NCBI GenBank assembly: GCA_024236375.1
Contig: JACKKP010000001.1
Span: forward strand, 172,001 to 236,000
DNA length: 64,000 bases
Reading direction: 5' to 3'
Source: Rickettsiaceae bacterium
GTDB lineage: Bacteria; Pseudomonadota; Alphaproteobacteria; Rickettsiales; Rickettsiaceae
Under the pieces are notes generated by a model, which searched no databases, was not told where the DNA came from, and saw nothing but the letters and a program-made list of their open reading frames with translations. The translations under genes were made by a program, and so were the position numbers. Shown in pieces: positions 54,995-64,000 of this stretch (its first letter is position 1; the number at the start of each line of letters is the position of its first letter).

Positions 54995-55255
54995 ATGCTT
55001 TTAAATATCATCACCTTTATAATATTATTATTAGGCTTGTCTATGATAATGCTAGTTTTATTTATAAAAGATGTGTTCACTAAAATATTATTGCTTGGCA
55101 CTAGTACAAATATTATTGCGCTATTTTTTTGCTTTTTAGCAGCTTATAAGGTTAATAGCTCATATATAGATATAGCAATAATATATTTTCTTCTCAGTTC
55201 AGTTAGTAGTTGTGCATATATGAGATATTTCATGCAAAAAGAGAGTTTGAAATGA
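54995..55255 (+). CDS. mrpF: Na+/H+ antiporter subunit F (MrpF/MnhF)
   Basis: An 86-residue protein with three hydrophobic segments (about 3-24, 32-51, 57-76), the layout of MrpF, and the segment AAYKVNSSYIDIAIIYFLLS. It lies 1 nt after mrpE, and the next ATG overlaps its stop (ATGA at 55252-55255). Its place after an E subunit is the main support. Confidence 0.8.
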   Translation: MLLNIITFIILLLGLSMIMLVLFIKDVFTKILLLGTSTNIIALFFCFLAAYKVNSSYIDIAIIYFLLSSVSSCAYMRYFMQKESLK

Positions 55256-56415
55256 ATCCATCTTGTGATTTTAAGATAGTAATTGCTGGATGTGGCCTGA
55301 GTGGAATGATTACAGCACTAGCACTTGCTAACTATAATATACCTGTTACTATTTTGGAAAAAAGGTCAATTCATGATCCACAATTTTGCTCTGATCCTCG
55401 TACCACGGCGCTTAATGCTGGTTCTAAAGAATTTTTTAGTAAAAGTAGAATTTGGCAAGAGATAGAACAATTTTTTGCGCCTATTAATGATATATATGTT
55501 GTGGATAATAAATCAAATGATATGCTGCACTTCTCTTCACGAAGCACTCAAGAAGGCCAAGTGATGGGATATATGATTAAAAATAATATATTTAGACAAA
55601 AGATACTAGATTTAACTATAGCGCATCAATTAATTACTATAATTGACCAAGCGGAGTATGAGGCTATTTCCAAAGTTGATCATGTTGAGATAAAAATTGC
55701 TGATAAATTAGATATGATAGCTGATTTATTAATAGTGTGTGATAGTGCTAGATCTCAAATTGCAAATAAGTATTTTTCTAGAAAAATTCACAAACAATAT
55801 AATCAACATGCTCTGGTTTTTAATGTACGTCACGAAAAATCTCATGAATATTGTGCAGTAGAGCATTTTTTGCCTAATGGTCCATTTGCTATATTACCTC
55901 TGAAAGACCTTCATTATTCCTCAATAGTATGGACAATACCTACGCAGTTAAATGATTTATTAATTGCGATGGATAAAGAAGAATTTTTATATAATGTGCA
56001 ACAAAATTTTGGCCAATTTTTAGGCAAAATTGAAATAGTTGATGAGCTAGAATCTTTTCCTTTAAAAGCATATATTGCGAAATCTATGGTACATAACCGT
56101 ATTGTGCTTGCAGCAGATTCGGCTCATATCATTCACCCTCTGGCAGGGCAAGGGCTTAATCAAGGTATCCAGGATATAGAAAATTTAGTAAATAAAATAA
56201 TTATATATGGAATTAAGGATGAAGCGCTGCGTATATATGAACAGGAGCGTTTACGTGATAATATAAGGATGTATCGCATCACTGATGGATTTAACTTAAT
56301 ATTTTCGAATAAGTCTAAGTTGTTATTTTATTTAAGGCAAGTTGCTTTCAAAATATTAGAGAAACATACTCCTTTGAAGGCGTTATTTGTTTCATACGCA
56401 ATGGGTAAAAGATGA
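55252..56415 (+). CDS. UbiH/UbiF-family FAD-dependent hydroxylase
   Basis: A 387-residue flavin monooxygenase, probably acting in ubiquinone ring hydroxylation. I use the ATG at 55252, coupled to the mrpF stop; the frame is open to 55210. The FAD-binding motif is IAGCGLSGMITALALAN near residue 8; the second motif is IVLAADSAHIIHPLAGQGLNQG near 285, the classical GD-like/P-x-x-GQG segment of this family (here ADSAH). Which ring position it hydroxylates is not shown. comF overlaps it by 4 nt. Confidence 0.85.
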   Translation: MNPSCDFKIVIAGCGLSGMITALALANYNIPVTILEKRSIHDPQFCSDPRTTALNAGSKEFFSKSRIWQEIEQFFAPINDIYVVDNKSNDMLHFSSRSTQEGQVMGYMIKNNIFRQKILDLTIAHQLITIIDQAEYEAISKVDHVEIKIADKLDMIADLLIVCDSARSQIANKYFSRKIHKQYNQHALVFNVRHEKSHEYCAVEHFLPNGPFAILPLKDLHYSSIVWTIPTQLNDLLIAMDKEEFLYNVQQNFGQFLGKIEIVDELESFPLKAYIAKSMVHNRIVLAADSAHIIHPLAGQGLNQGIQDIENLVNKIIIYGIKDEALRIYEQERLRDNIRMYRITDGFNLIFSNKSKLLFYLRQVAFKILEKHTPLKALFVSYAMGKR

Positions 56416-57146
56416 ATTTTGTGAAACTAACAAAATATTTTGTTAGTTATTTCAATAAATTTATTGATTATATATTGCCTCATAGATGCATATCTTGCAG
56501 AGAATTAATAGACAGGGATGAAGGATTATGCATAGCTTGCTTTATGCAGCTGAATTTTATTTCGAATCCCTACTGTGCTAAATGTGGAACTCCTTTCGAG
56601 TTTGAAATAAAGAATAAACTATTTTGCGGTAAATGTTTGATCAACCCACCGCAATATGCTTTAGCTCGTGCTCTATTGAAATTTGATTTTCAGTCAAAAA
56701 AACTAATTCATAATTTCAAATATAATGATTCGACTATTAGTGCTCGGTTATTTGCAAAATTATTAGTAGTCAGATATCAAGCGGATTTAAGTGATATTGA
56801 TATTATTGTGCCCGTACCTATGTATCGCCTGAAAAGGATATTTCGGCATTATAATCCAGCTCAAATTTTAGCTATTGAGTTAGGTAAACGACTAAACATG
56901 CCGGTGATACAAGATTTATTAATAAAAATAAAATGGACCAAAGCGCAAACAAAATTGAGTAAAAAAGAGCGTGAAACTAACTTGCGTGGAAGTATTATTT
57001 GCAACACTCGATATAATTTGTCTGGCAAGACAATTTTACTTGTCGATGATATGCGTACTACGGGTGCCACTACTGATCATTGTATAAAAGAACTGAAAAA
57101 GCGAGATGCAGAGCAAATTAAGTTAGTAACTATAGGAATTACATAA
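56412..57146 (+). CDS. comF: ComF-family phosphoribosyltransferase-like protein
   Basis: A 244-residue protein with an N-terminal cysteine cluster (CISCRELIDRDEGLCIACF, then CAKCG and CGKC, likely zinc-binding) and a type I phosphoribosyltransferase fold with the PRPP loop TILLVDDMRTTGATTDHC. ComF proteins are linked to DNA uptake in competent bacteria, but their role in Rickettsiales is unknown. It overlaps the hydroxylase gene by 4 nt. Confidence 0.9.
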   Translation: MNFVKLTKYFVSYFNKFIDYILPHRCISCRELIDRDEGLCIACFMQLNFISNPYCAKCGTPFEFEIKNKLFCGKCLINPPQYALARALLKFDFQSKKLIHNFKYNDSTISARLFAKLLVVRYQADLSDIDIIVPVPMYRLKRIFRHYNPAQILAIELGKRLNMPVIQDLLIKIKWTKAQTKLSKKERETNLRGSIICNTRYNLSGKTILLVDDMRTTGATTDHCIKELKKRDAEQIKLVTIGIT

Positions 57147-57172
57147 AAATTGATCTATTTTTTGATTAAGGC

Positions 57173-57200
57173 TTGACTGTTTATTGTATTTTGCTAAAAT
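57173..57200 (+). promoter_or_regulatory. tRNA-Ile promoter
   Basis: TTGACT (57173-57178), a 16-nt spacer and TAAAAT (57195-57200), 15 nt before the mature 5' end of the tRNA. Confidence 0.65.
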
Positions 57201-57215
57201 GCCAATTCTAAGAAT

Positions 57216-57292
57216 GGGCTTGTAGCTCAGCTGGTTAGAGCACACGCCTGATAAGCGTGAGGTCGGAAGTTCAAGTCTTCTCAAGCCCACCA
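57216..57292 (+). tRNA. tRNA-Ile (GAT), CCA encoded
   Basis: A 77-nt cloverleaf. The acceptor stem is GGGCTTG / CAAGCCC, with discriminator A and encoded CCA. The D arm has AGCTCAGCTGGTTAGAGC; the anticodon GAT is at 57250-57252; the T arm is AGTTCAAGTCT. It is not next to rRNA genes, as expected for the split rRNA operons of Rickettsiales. Confidence 0.97.
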
Positions 57293-57702
57293 TTCTCATT
57301 AAAAGTCCATTAACTTGTATCCTTTAACTTTATCAAAAATTAATTTATTTATTGCTGAACAATTTATATTTTTTTGTTCCATATGGCTTATGTTTGATAT
57401 TTATTCTTACGCAATATTACACTCTGAGTATTATAATTTACTTTAAGTTGTTTATGTACTCAATTTATAATCTGTTCTTTTTAAGGAACATTATCTGAAT
57501 ACTTGACTGCTAGATTAAAATAAATTATTCAATAAGATTGAATATAAGTAAATAATATGTAACACTTTATAGCAGAAGGCGGTCACAAATAAAAAATATC
57601 TCACAATTTTGGTGTTGTTGACTATACATACTATTTAAACGCACACAGATAATTAGTTTTTGTGAATACAAAATTGGTTTAACTAAATCAGAATATGGCT
57701 CA
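57293..57702. other. 410-bp region before the first ankyrin-like gene
   Basis: AT-rich, no gene. TTGACT near 57617 is a possible -35, but no good -10 lies at 16-18 nt. No hairpin that would end the tRNA-Ile transcript is evident. Confidence 0.4.
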
Positions 57703-60700
57703 ATGTCTAGTAAAACAACATATCATCAGAATAATACACAATCTGACTTCACTCCAGAAGAATTTAATGAGCTTAAGTTAGAATTTGAAACTAAATATCG
57801 ACATTTAAAAGAGTTAGGAGCAATTTTTTGCGTATCAACAGATTTAGAATCGACTGAGAATAATGCAATAAGTAGTAGTGAGGAAGTACAGGCAGAAGCT
57901 AAGATATCTTTGGAAGGGATTGAAGAGCAGCAGCCTGTAGATGGTTATATAGAAGATATCCGAGGTTTAGATGTAAATTTGCAAAGATTTGAGCATTCTA
58001 ATTCTGAGTCTATAGATAAGAATCAATTGTCTATACAACAGGAGTCTACACAATCTTATGAAAGTGACTCTAGTAGTACTGGTTCGGATAGTATCCGCGG
58101 TACTGCGAAGAATATTGGGTCCAATATATGGTGGTTTTCTAAAAGGTTATTAAGTGAAGTTATATTATCTGCTGTAAAGGATGATTATATAGAAGATATC
58201 CGAGGTTTCGATGTAAATTTGCAAAGATTTGAGCATTCTAATTCTGAGTCTATAGATAGGAATCAATTGTCTATACCACAGGAGTCTACACAATCTTATG
58301 AAAGTGACTCTAGTAGTAATGGTTCGGATGGTATTCGGGGTACTGCGAAGAATATTGGGTCCAATATATGGTGGTTTTCAAAAGGATTAGTAAGTAAAGT
58401 TATACTAGGAGTTAGAGTAGGTAGTTGGTGGTTATTAGAGACTGGATTGGAGCTATTTAAGCTATTACCAATGTGGATCCAAATACCTATTGTAATGTCA
58501 TTGGTCACAGTCAGCACAGCAGTAGCACTAAAAAATAAGGTCAAACAAAAATTATCAGAAAAATGGGATAATCTGATAAAGCCAATTAACACTAAGTTAG
58601 AACAGTGCAAGCAAATAGCCACTCAGGCCAAAAAAATAGCAGATAATGCAGAAGCTCTGCTAGTGAAAACCAGTGCTCTACCTAATCATATCAAGTCATA
58701 TTATTGCTCTTTAAAAGAGATTTCTTACGATGAAGCGGTAGATTTGATAAAACGAAACGAGAATAACACTTTAGCAAAATATTTGAAATATCGAAAGCAA
58801 ATTTTTAAGGAAAAACAAATTGTAGAAATTCAAGATGATGCCAATCAAGACCCTGCTCTAATCCAATCAAAAAGTGACAATAATCAATCTGTTTCGCAAC
58901 CTATAAATAATACTCGTCTATTAAAAAGATCAGATGGCTCCCAAGAGGAAATTCAAATCGAATGGTTGGATAATGAGGATTATATTTCTCTTATTGAGGA
59001 GGCAATAAAAGCTAGTAATTTCGATGTAGTAAAAATGCTACTTCCAAAGGCCAAATCTATATTACCTGAGCTAACTTTACCTGATATTAGTAACATATTT
59101 GTAGCGAGTAGCAAAAAAGTTCCATTTAAAGGGGCCAACGTACAGCATAACAAAACTTTATTGGGTATAGCGTTACGTAAATTGTATGAATCACGTACGC
59201 AACAAAGTGACATCCAAATATCGCTTGAGCAAATGCAAAAACTAAAACTCAATGATATTGGTAAAGTTGAAGTGAATTATGAACAATTATCTAATGGTAG
59301 ATCAGCAAAGATTATAGTCAATAATGGTAAAGACACAGAATATTCTATTGAAATCTTATTTAATACAAATAATACCAGCTCTTCATCACTAGATAATTTA
59401 AATAATGATGCAGAAAATAATAATTTATCAATAATAACTACGGATCATAAGAGCGAGCAAAATATAGAGGCATTTAAAGAATTTCTGGGACATAGTATTA
59501 AACAATATAATGCTGCATTTGATACGGTAAAGTTATTGTTAGATAATGGCGTTGATCCTAATGAAATTGAAAATTATCAAACACATGAATTACCTAGCAA
59601 TTCGCCTTTAATATACGCTCAAGGGCTTGATGATGTAAGGTTAATTAAGGAGCTTCTAGATAAAGGAGCAGATCCTAAAAAGCCTGATACAAAAGGTAAT
59701 ATACCTCTTTTAAGTTTTTGCACAACTTATTCTGATGAGTCTGCAAAACCTAAATCAATATTACAATTATTAATGCTTAAGTGTGATGAGGATAGTGTGC
59801 ATTCGATAATAAACCAGCAAAACGAAATGCCAAAAATTGCTGCCCAATTGCTTATTAAGTTGCGGAGCGACTCATCTGATGATCAACCAAAATGCGATAT
59901 TCTACAGGATGTTAATGATATACAACAAATCGATGTTCCGAAATTAAATAACATTTTACCTATGAAGGAAATGGTTGCTAATATGGGAATAAATAATGTT
60001 AACATAATATTAAATGCAGATGAGTGCATTAAAACATTAGTTCAAATATTCTATAATGACAATAGCATCTTATTCCCAAAACGAGATATTCAGTATAATT
60101 TTGAACTATGTAAAAAAAAACTATTAGAAATAGTAAATAATTCTCCAAAATTAATGAGCTTTTTAAATGATATCTCTGGAGATAATAGTCAGCAAAATCA
60201 ATTAGAAAATACTTCGCCTTTTTTAATATCTTGTGCAAGTAACGATGAGGGGCATAATTTAGCGGCAATATCACCACAAAACAAATTATATTATAGTCCA
60301 CAATTTATCCAATGTTTTTTCCAACTCATTAAAATAGAAAATCCTGTTGCGTTTAACTCATGGTACAATTCGATCAACAGCCTAATTTGTACACAAGAAG
60401 GAGGCGCTATCACTATAACAACTCCAGATAATACTCCTGCACTATTAGGCATATTACAAGAAGTAACACAAATTAAAAATAACCCTATACTTTTGCTTAA
60501 ATCTAAAGAAGATTTAAATCAATTAATAGTACAAGAGAGAAAGGTCACTTTAGAAGAATTGCAAATTGCTCGGAAGTATTGGAAGCATTCGCAAGCATTG
60601 GTAGAATTAAAACGATTATATCACACAGATCCTAAATTATTACTTAATAACACGCCTTTTTGGATTTTAGATGTCTTTACAAATGCATTTTTATTATCAA

Positions 60701-61515
60701 AAATAATAGATTATAACACTATATTAGATCAAGGCTCTCAATATGTAAAAGAACATTTATTGAGAATAGATTTAAAAGAAAAGCTTTTACTACAATATCC
60801 GCAAGGTGAGAATAAGTATTCTGATATCTTCAATCAGTTTGGAATGTCAACAGCAATAGAAAAATTTAAAACTCTATTTTCTCGAACTTCGCAAACGTTA
60901 CAACAATTTTCATCAGATGAGCAAGGTGAGGAAGAGATAGAAATTGGAAATGAGGGATCTGAATCACAAACATCACTCAATTTCGCGGAATTATTAAAAA
61001 ATTATACTCCTATAAACTCGTCGAGAGAGGATGAATTATTGATACAAAAGGACCCACCCAATAATTCGCAGACAAAATTGGACAATCTATTCACGATGTC
61101 GCCCACAGCTGCCAAGCTAGACACCATTATAAATGATAAGGGAAAAAAGGACTTAGACAGTAATTCGCACAAAGAAGCAGGGCAGAATCTCTCCACGACA
61201 GCTCAAGTGATAAAAGGATGGGGTCATCTACCTTTTTCCAATCACGGAATTTGCCGGCAGACTAATGGTTTCCAAGCCACATTTCAAGGGCTATCTTTGC
61301 AACAAAAAACACAATTGCAGTTACTCGATAATAAGTTTTCCGCTAATAAAAAAGTAGGGAATCACGATACATTTGAGAATTATCGCGGAGGTGATACAGT
61401 GCATCAGGAGCCAGTGCATCAGGAGCCATTTAAGAATAATCCTGAGGCACAAATCGCAGGTAATAATGTATCAATCATAGATGACCCCTTCATGATGCTA
61501 AATTATAATTCTTAA
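57703..61515 (+). CDS. large ankyrin-like protein with duplicated N-terminal module, candidate effector
   Basis: A 1270-residue protein. An 80-residue module (IEDIRG-DVNLQRFEHSNSE to NIGSNIWWFSK) occurs twice in tandem, about residues 82-161 and 162-241, at a 240-nt interval. A hydrophobic segment (LLPMWIQIPIVMSLVTVSTA) follows at about 252-275, then a helical region. Two ankyrin-like repeats lie near 605-680 (VKLLLDNGVDPNE and IKELLDKGADPKKPDTKGN). The rest is long, polar and helix-rich, and the end carries HQEPVHQEPF. No signal peptide is seen. Ankyrin proteins of Rickettsiales are often secreted into the host; secretion here is inferred. Confidence 0.8.
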   Translation: MSSKTTYHQNNTQSDFTPEEFNELKLEFETKYRHLKELGAIFCVSTDLESTENNAISSSEEVQAEAKISLEGIEEQQPVDGYIEDIRGLDVNLQRFEHSNSESIDKNQLSIQQESTQSYESDSSSTGSDSIRGTAKNIGSNIWWFSKRLLSEVILSAVKDDYIEDIRGFDVNLQRFEHSNSESIDRNQLSIPQESTQSYESDSSSNGSDGIRGTAKNIGSNIWWFSKGLVSKVILGVRVGSWWLLETGLELFKLLPMWIQIPIVMSLVTVSTAVALKNKVKQKLSEKWDNLIKPINTKLEQCKQIATQAKKIADNAEALLVKTSALPNHIKSYYCSLKEISYDEAVDLIKRNENNTLAKYLKYRKQIFKEKQIVEIQDDANQDPALIQSKSDNNQSVSQPINNTRLLKRSDGSQEEIQIEWLDNEDYISLIEEAIKASNFDVVKMLLPKAKSILPELTLPDISNIFVASSKKVPFKGANVQHNKTLLGIALRKLYESRTQQSDIQISLEQMQKLKLNDIGKVEVNYEQLSNGRSAKIIVNNGKDTEYSIEILFNTNNTSSSSLDNLNNDAENNNLSIITTDHKSEQNIEAFKEFLGHSIKQYNAAFDTVKLLLDNGVDPNEIENYQTHELPSNSPLIYAQGLDDVRLIKELLDKGADPKKPDTKGNIPLLSFCTTYSDESAKPKSILQLLMLKCDEDSVHSIINQQNEMPKIAAQLLIKLRSDSSDDQPKCDILQDVNDIQQIDVPKLNNILPMKEMVANMGINNVNIILNADECIKTLVQIFYNDNSILFPKRDIQYNFELCKKKLLEIVNNSPKLMSFLNDISGDNSQQNQLENTSPFLISCASNDEGHNLAAISPQNKLYYSPQFIQCFFQLIKIENPVAFNSWYNSINSLICTQEGGAITITTPDNTPALLGILQEVTQIKNNPILLLKSKEDLNQLIVQERKVTLEELQIARKYWKHSQALVELKRLYHTDPKLLLNNTPFWILDVFTNAFLLSKIIDYNTILDQGSQYVKEHLLRIDLKEKLLLQYPQGENKYSDIFNQFGMSTAIEKFKTLFSRTSQTLQQFSSDEQGEEEIEIGNEGSESQTSLNFAELLKNYTPINSSREDELLIQKDPPNNSQTKLDNLFTMSPTAAKLDTIINDKGKKDLDSNSHKEAGQNLSTTAQVIKGWGHLPFSNHGICRQTNGFQATFQGLSLQQKTQLQLLDNKFSANKKVGNHDTFENYRGGDTVHQEPVHQEPFKNNPEAQIAGNNVSIIDDPFMMLNYNS

Positions 61516-61903
61516 TATATTTATAGTCAGCAAATTATTGTGCTTATCAAACTATAAGTCTGAAAGTAACTGCAGAATAAAGTAGCAAGCAATTACAAAG
61601 ATATATAATGAAAATAAATTAATATATATCTATTCAATTCATATTAGCAGATTAATAAAAACAATTAAACGCTTGACTAGTGTCTTTTCTAAAATTTACT
61701 GTGATTATATGATTTGTTCGGAAACCCTACCTTACACTCAAATAATAAGAAGTAATGCATTTTTCTATAGTTATATAGAATGTTACTCACATTATAACTA
61801 ATATTATTCATTTTATTAATAAAAAGTAAACCTTTTCTTGACAATATAGTTAATAAATGTTACTATATTAACCATAAAGGTAATAAATAACAAAGGATAA
61901 AAT
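61516..61903. other. 388-bp region between the ankyrin-like genes
   Basis: No gene or clear terminator. It ends with a near-consensus promoter (61838-61866) for the downstream gene, so the two ankyrin-like genes are probably separate transcription units. Confidence 0.6.
61838..61866 (+). promoter_or_regulatory. near-consensus promoter of the 561-residue gene
   Basis: TTGACA (61838-61843), an exact 17-nt spacer and TACTAT (61861-61866), 37 nt before the ATG; AGGA lies 9 nt before the start codon. It is the best sigma-70 promoter in the window. Confidence 0.75.
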
Positions 61904-63589
61904 ATGAATAAATTAGCAAACACTGCCATAACAGTTTCTATGTATAGTAATCCTATGACCCCTTTTATTTTATTAATGTCAACTACTATAAAAGTTCCAA
62001 CTATGGTAATTAGTTGTGCAGCAAAATATTTAGTTAAAGCAAAAGACTATATCCTGAATATGGCGCCTATAGCTCAATTAGCTATACTTGCAGCAATCGG
62101 TTATGAAATGTTTAAAGTAGGTAATTATACTTTCTCTAAACCGGTTGTAACTAAAAGTTTAGCTGATGCGATCGAAGTAAATGATAAAGAGCAAATTAAT
62201 AATATTACTGTTTATGAAAAAGATGCTAATAAAGCACAAGAAGAATTGAATGAAGAAGGACAAAATCCATTACAACAAGCAGCTATAAAAGGTGATTTTG
62301 AGTCAGCTGATAGAATGTTATCAGGACCTCATGATGGTCTTATTGCAACTACATTAGATGTTATAAAACACCCAATACGTAATACTACCGACGCTGTCGT
62401 GAACAATATAGTTAAGCCAGTAATTGGTTCAATATCACCTGCATTAGCAAACCAAATACCAGATCGTACTATCAATCCAGGTGCTAATAGTAAAATAATT
62501 AATCATACTGATAATCAGGGTAATAATTTTGTACTCAATGCAGCTGCAAATTTTAATACTAAAACCGATTTAAATGTAATAGCAAAAGCAATTGCAAAGG
62601 GTGGCGATGTTACCATTAAAAATAAGGTTGGTGATACAGCATTAGTTCGTAGTTTAGAGAATGACCAAAAAAACGTGAAGCCTACACAAGTAGTAAAAGT
62701 TTTCACAGATAATGGTACAAAACTGACAAAAGCTGCAGAACCAATTGTGCAAAACCCAGCAAAAGCTGCATTAATTAAACCGGTTGTAGACTACGCTTTA
62801 GAGCAAAATGGTTTGATCTGCGGTCGCGATAATTCACAAAAATTATTAGAGCCTTCTTTAAAGCCAGCAATTGAAGCTAAAAATTTAGAAGTGGTTAAAG
62901 AATTACATAGAGGTAAAGTTAATATTCAAGATAATAACACCGTAGAGGTAAGCAAATTAGTTGATAACCAACCAACTGAAAGCAACATCAAATTTGAAAC
63001 AAAATTATTGCAAAATGTTAACAACCAAGAAACAGTTCAACAAATCAAAAATGTTGTGACACAAGAAGAATTAAAAACGCTTTGTGCGCAAAAAGAAGGA
63101 GCATTAAACAATTTATATAATGACCCTGTAGAGGCTTTTATAGAGCAAAATCTGTTTACTACTGAAAATACAAGTAAATTTACTCTCACAGAGTTGAACG
63201 AGTTTGTTGGTAATCCAACAGTGAGTACAGGGCAAAAAGTTGCTGCAGTAGCAGTATCATTACCAAATGTACCAAATATGGTGAATCAAGCTGTATTTAA
63301 CACAACAGTAGGATTTTTTGGTGATATGTTGAACAAAGCTTCTAATCTAGTTATTGATGTATTAGGGGCAGTAGGTCAAGAGATGCAGAATCAAGAAATT
63401 GATACTTCAACGATTAATTATAATGTATCTCAAGCTGCTGTACCAGATACAACAATTTCTTACACACCAATAGTAAATGGCATAGTCAATCCTCATTTAC
63501 TAGGTGGCTTTGGTCAGCAATTAATGCTTACAGGTTGTGCTATTGAGAGTAGCTTTGATACGCACGACGCAATGGTTGTAAAACAGTAA
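61904..63589 (+). CDS. membrane-anchored ankyrin-like protein, candidate effector
   Basis: A 561-residue protein. The first 80 residues hold two or three hydrophobic segments (MTPFILLMSTTIKVPTMVIS and MAPIAQLAILAAIGYEMF). Ankyrin-like repeats follow: GQNPLQQAAIKGDFESADRM near 120, and two degenerate ones near 205-270 (NFVLNAAANFNTK and GGDVTIKNKVGDTALVRSL). The C-terminal half is unassigned, with an Ala/Val-rich part near 450-490. There is no cleavable signal. Its strong promoter and good ribosome binding site suggest high expression. The family was judged by eye only. Confidence 0.75.
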   Translation: MNKLANTAITVSMYSNPMTPFILLMSTTIKVPTMVISCAAKYLVKAKDYILNMAPIAQLAILAAIGYEMFKVGNYTFSKPVVTKSLADAIEVNDKEQINNITVYEKDANKAQEELNEEGQNPLQQAAIKGDFESADRMLSGPHDGLIATTLDVIKHPIRNTTDAVVNNIVKPVIGSISPALANQIPDRTINPGANSKIINHTDNQGNNFVLNAAANFNTKTDLNVIAKAIAKGGDVTIKNKVGDTALVRSLENDQKNVKPTQVVKVFTDNGTKLTKAAEPIVQNPAKAALIKPVVDYALEQNGLICGRDNSQKLLEPSLKPAIEAKNLEVVKELHRGKVNIQDNNTVEVSKLVDNQPTESNIKFETKLLQNVNNQETVQQIKNVVTQEELKTLCAQKEGALNNLYNDPVEAFIEQNLFTTENTSKFTLTELNEFVGNPTVSTGQKVAAVAVSLPNVPNMVNQAVFNTTVGFFGDMLNKASNLVIDVLGAVGQEMQNQEIDTSTINYNVSQAAVPDTTISYTPIVNGIVNPHLLGGFGQQLMLTGCAIESSFDTHDAMVVKQ

Positions 63590-63612
63590 ATTACCAAACA
63601 GTAACAATATAA

Positions 63613-63643
63613 AAAACACACTATTAATCAGATAGTGTGTTTT
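63613..63643. terminator. bidirectional terminator
   Basis: A perfect 12-bp stem, AAAACACACTAT (63613-63624) with ATAGTGTGTTTT (63632-63643), and a 7-nt loop. T-runs lie on both sides (six on the minus strand). It sits between the ankyrin-like gene and nrdB, which converge. Confidence 0.85.
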
Positions 63644-63648
63644 GTAAT

Positions 63649-63999
63649 TTATGTTTTATTTTTCTCGTCCATTTCCTGAAATACATCGTCCCACGAACCA
63701 GTAGTGGCGGCTTTAGTATATTCTGTCACTCTATTTTCAAAAAAATTAGTATGCTCAACGCCATTAAGAATCTCGTCTAACCATGGAAGTGGATTATGGT
63801 CTACTAAATATATTTCTTTTAATCCTAATTGCATTAATCTACGGTCTGCAATATAACGGATATATTGACGTACTTCTCGAGCTGTTAAACCTTCAATGCC
63901 ACCCACTTCGAAAGCAAGTTCAATAAATGCGTCCTCAAAATGTACAATAGTGGCACATGCTTCATATAATCTACTTCTTAATTGTTCATTCCATATTTC
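63649..63999 (-). CDS. nrdB: ribonucleotide reductase beta subunit, C-terminal part
   Basis: The frame is open to the window edge, so the start lies outside; 116 codons are visible. The class I small-subunit sequence includes IVHFEDAFIELAFEVGGIEG (with iron-ligand-region Glu/His residues), NPLPWLDEILNGVEHTNFFE and RVTEYTKAATTGSWDDVF; the C-terminal tail that docks to NrdA is short and charged. The enzyme makes deoxynucleotides. Confidence 0.93.
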   Translation of the reverse strand, partial: EIWNEQLRSRLYEACATIVHFEDAFIELAFEVGGIEGLTAREVRQYIRYIADRRLMQLGLKEIYLVDHNPLPWLDEILNGVEHTNFFENRVTEYTKAATTGSWDDVFQEMDEKNKT

Positions 64000-64000
64000 A

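Noticed and set aside
1..64000. CRISPR arrays, prophage genes, toxin-antitoxin pairs or a classical defence island.
   Set aside because: I found no regularly spaced direct repeats and no nuclease, integrase or toxin signatures other than the IS5 transposase.

Overview
This AT-rich, gene-dense 64 kb window looks like chromosome from an obligately intracellular alphaproteobacterium of the order Rickettsiales, probably family Rickettsiaceae. Pointers are a 17 kDa surface-antigen lipoprotein, a large OmpB/Sca-like autotransporter, a GltD-like/PyrK-like fusion oxidoreductase of the kind annotated in Rickettsia, the lepB-rnc-era order, an outer-membrane biogenesis set (lpxD-fabZ-lpxA-lpxI, lptF, msbA-like), and ankyrin-type or low-complexity proteins resembling host-interaction effectors. 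Genus cannot be fixed from this sequence.

Layout. 1-1.1 kb: 3' part of obgE and a HIG1-like membrane protein. 1.1-3.3 kb: accessory patch with MITE copy A and an unknown gene whose C-terminal domain is tandemly duplicated. 3.3-8.2 kb: gltX-holB-recG facing pgpA. 8.3-12.6 kb: trxA, the 1006-residue oxidoreductase and two small unknown proteins. 12.9-15 kb: sucC-sucD. 15.1-16.2 kb: MITE copy B with an IS5-family element inserted exactly in its terminal TA. 16.3-20.4 kb: an MFS exporter and an 833-residue low-complexity protein. 20.7-25.9 kb: ychF, a membrane protein, lptF, tRNA-Asn, MITE copy C and rpsF-rpsR-rplI. 26.1-31 kb: a response regulator lacking the phosphorylation residues, an MsbA-like ABC transporter, yajC, secD and a small lipoprotein. 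31.5-36.8 kb: the autotransporter and a DUF2155 protein. 36.9-39.4 kb: infA, maf, tRNA-Leu, mgtE. 39.5-43.9 kb: lipid A operon, then tadA and a CDF transporter. 44-47.9 kb: 17 kDa antigen, an acidic unknown protein, a hydrolase, era and rnc. 47.4-54 kb: a 3278-bp direct tandem duplication spanning part of rnc, lepB, an AmpD-like amidase and most of an EmrB-like transporter. 54.5-57.3 kb: mrpE, mrpF, a UbiH-like hydroxylase, comF, tRNA-Ile. 57.7-63.6 kb: two large ankyrin-like proteins. The window ends inside nrdB.

The main unusual structures are: (i) a MITE family, three copies here, that keeps both terminal inverted repeats and what looks like the last ~40 codons of an IS630-type transposase; (ii) the tandem duplication, which leaves one intact copy of every gene but also creates a dsRBD-less RNase III ORF and a truncated transporter; (iii) the receiver-degenerate OmpR-type regulator; and (iv) the duplicated-domain unknown proteins and the effector-like genes. 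I saw no CRISPR array, no prophage and no obvious new multigene defence system.
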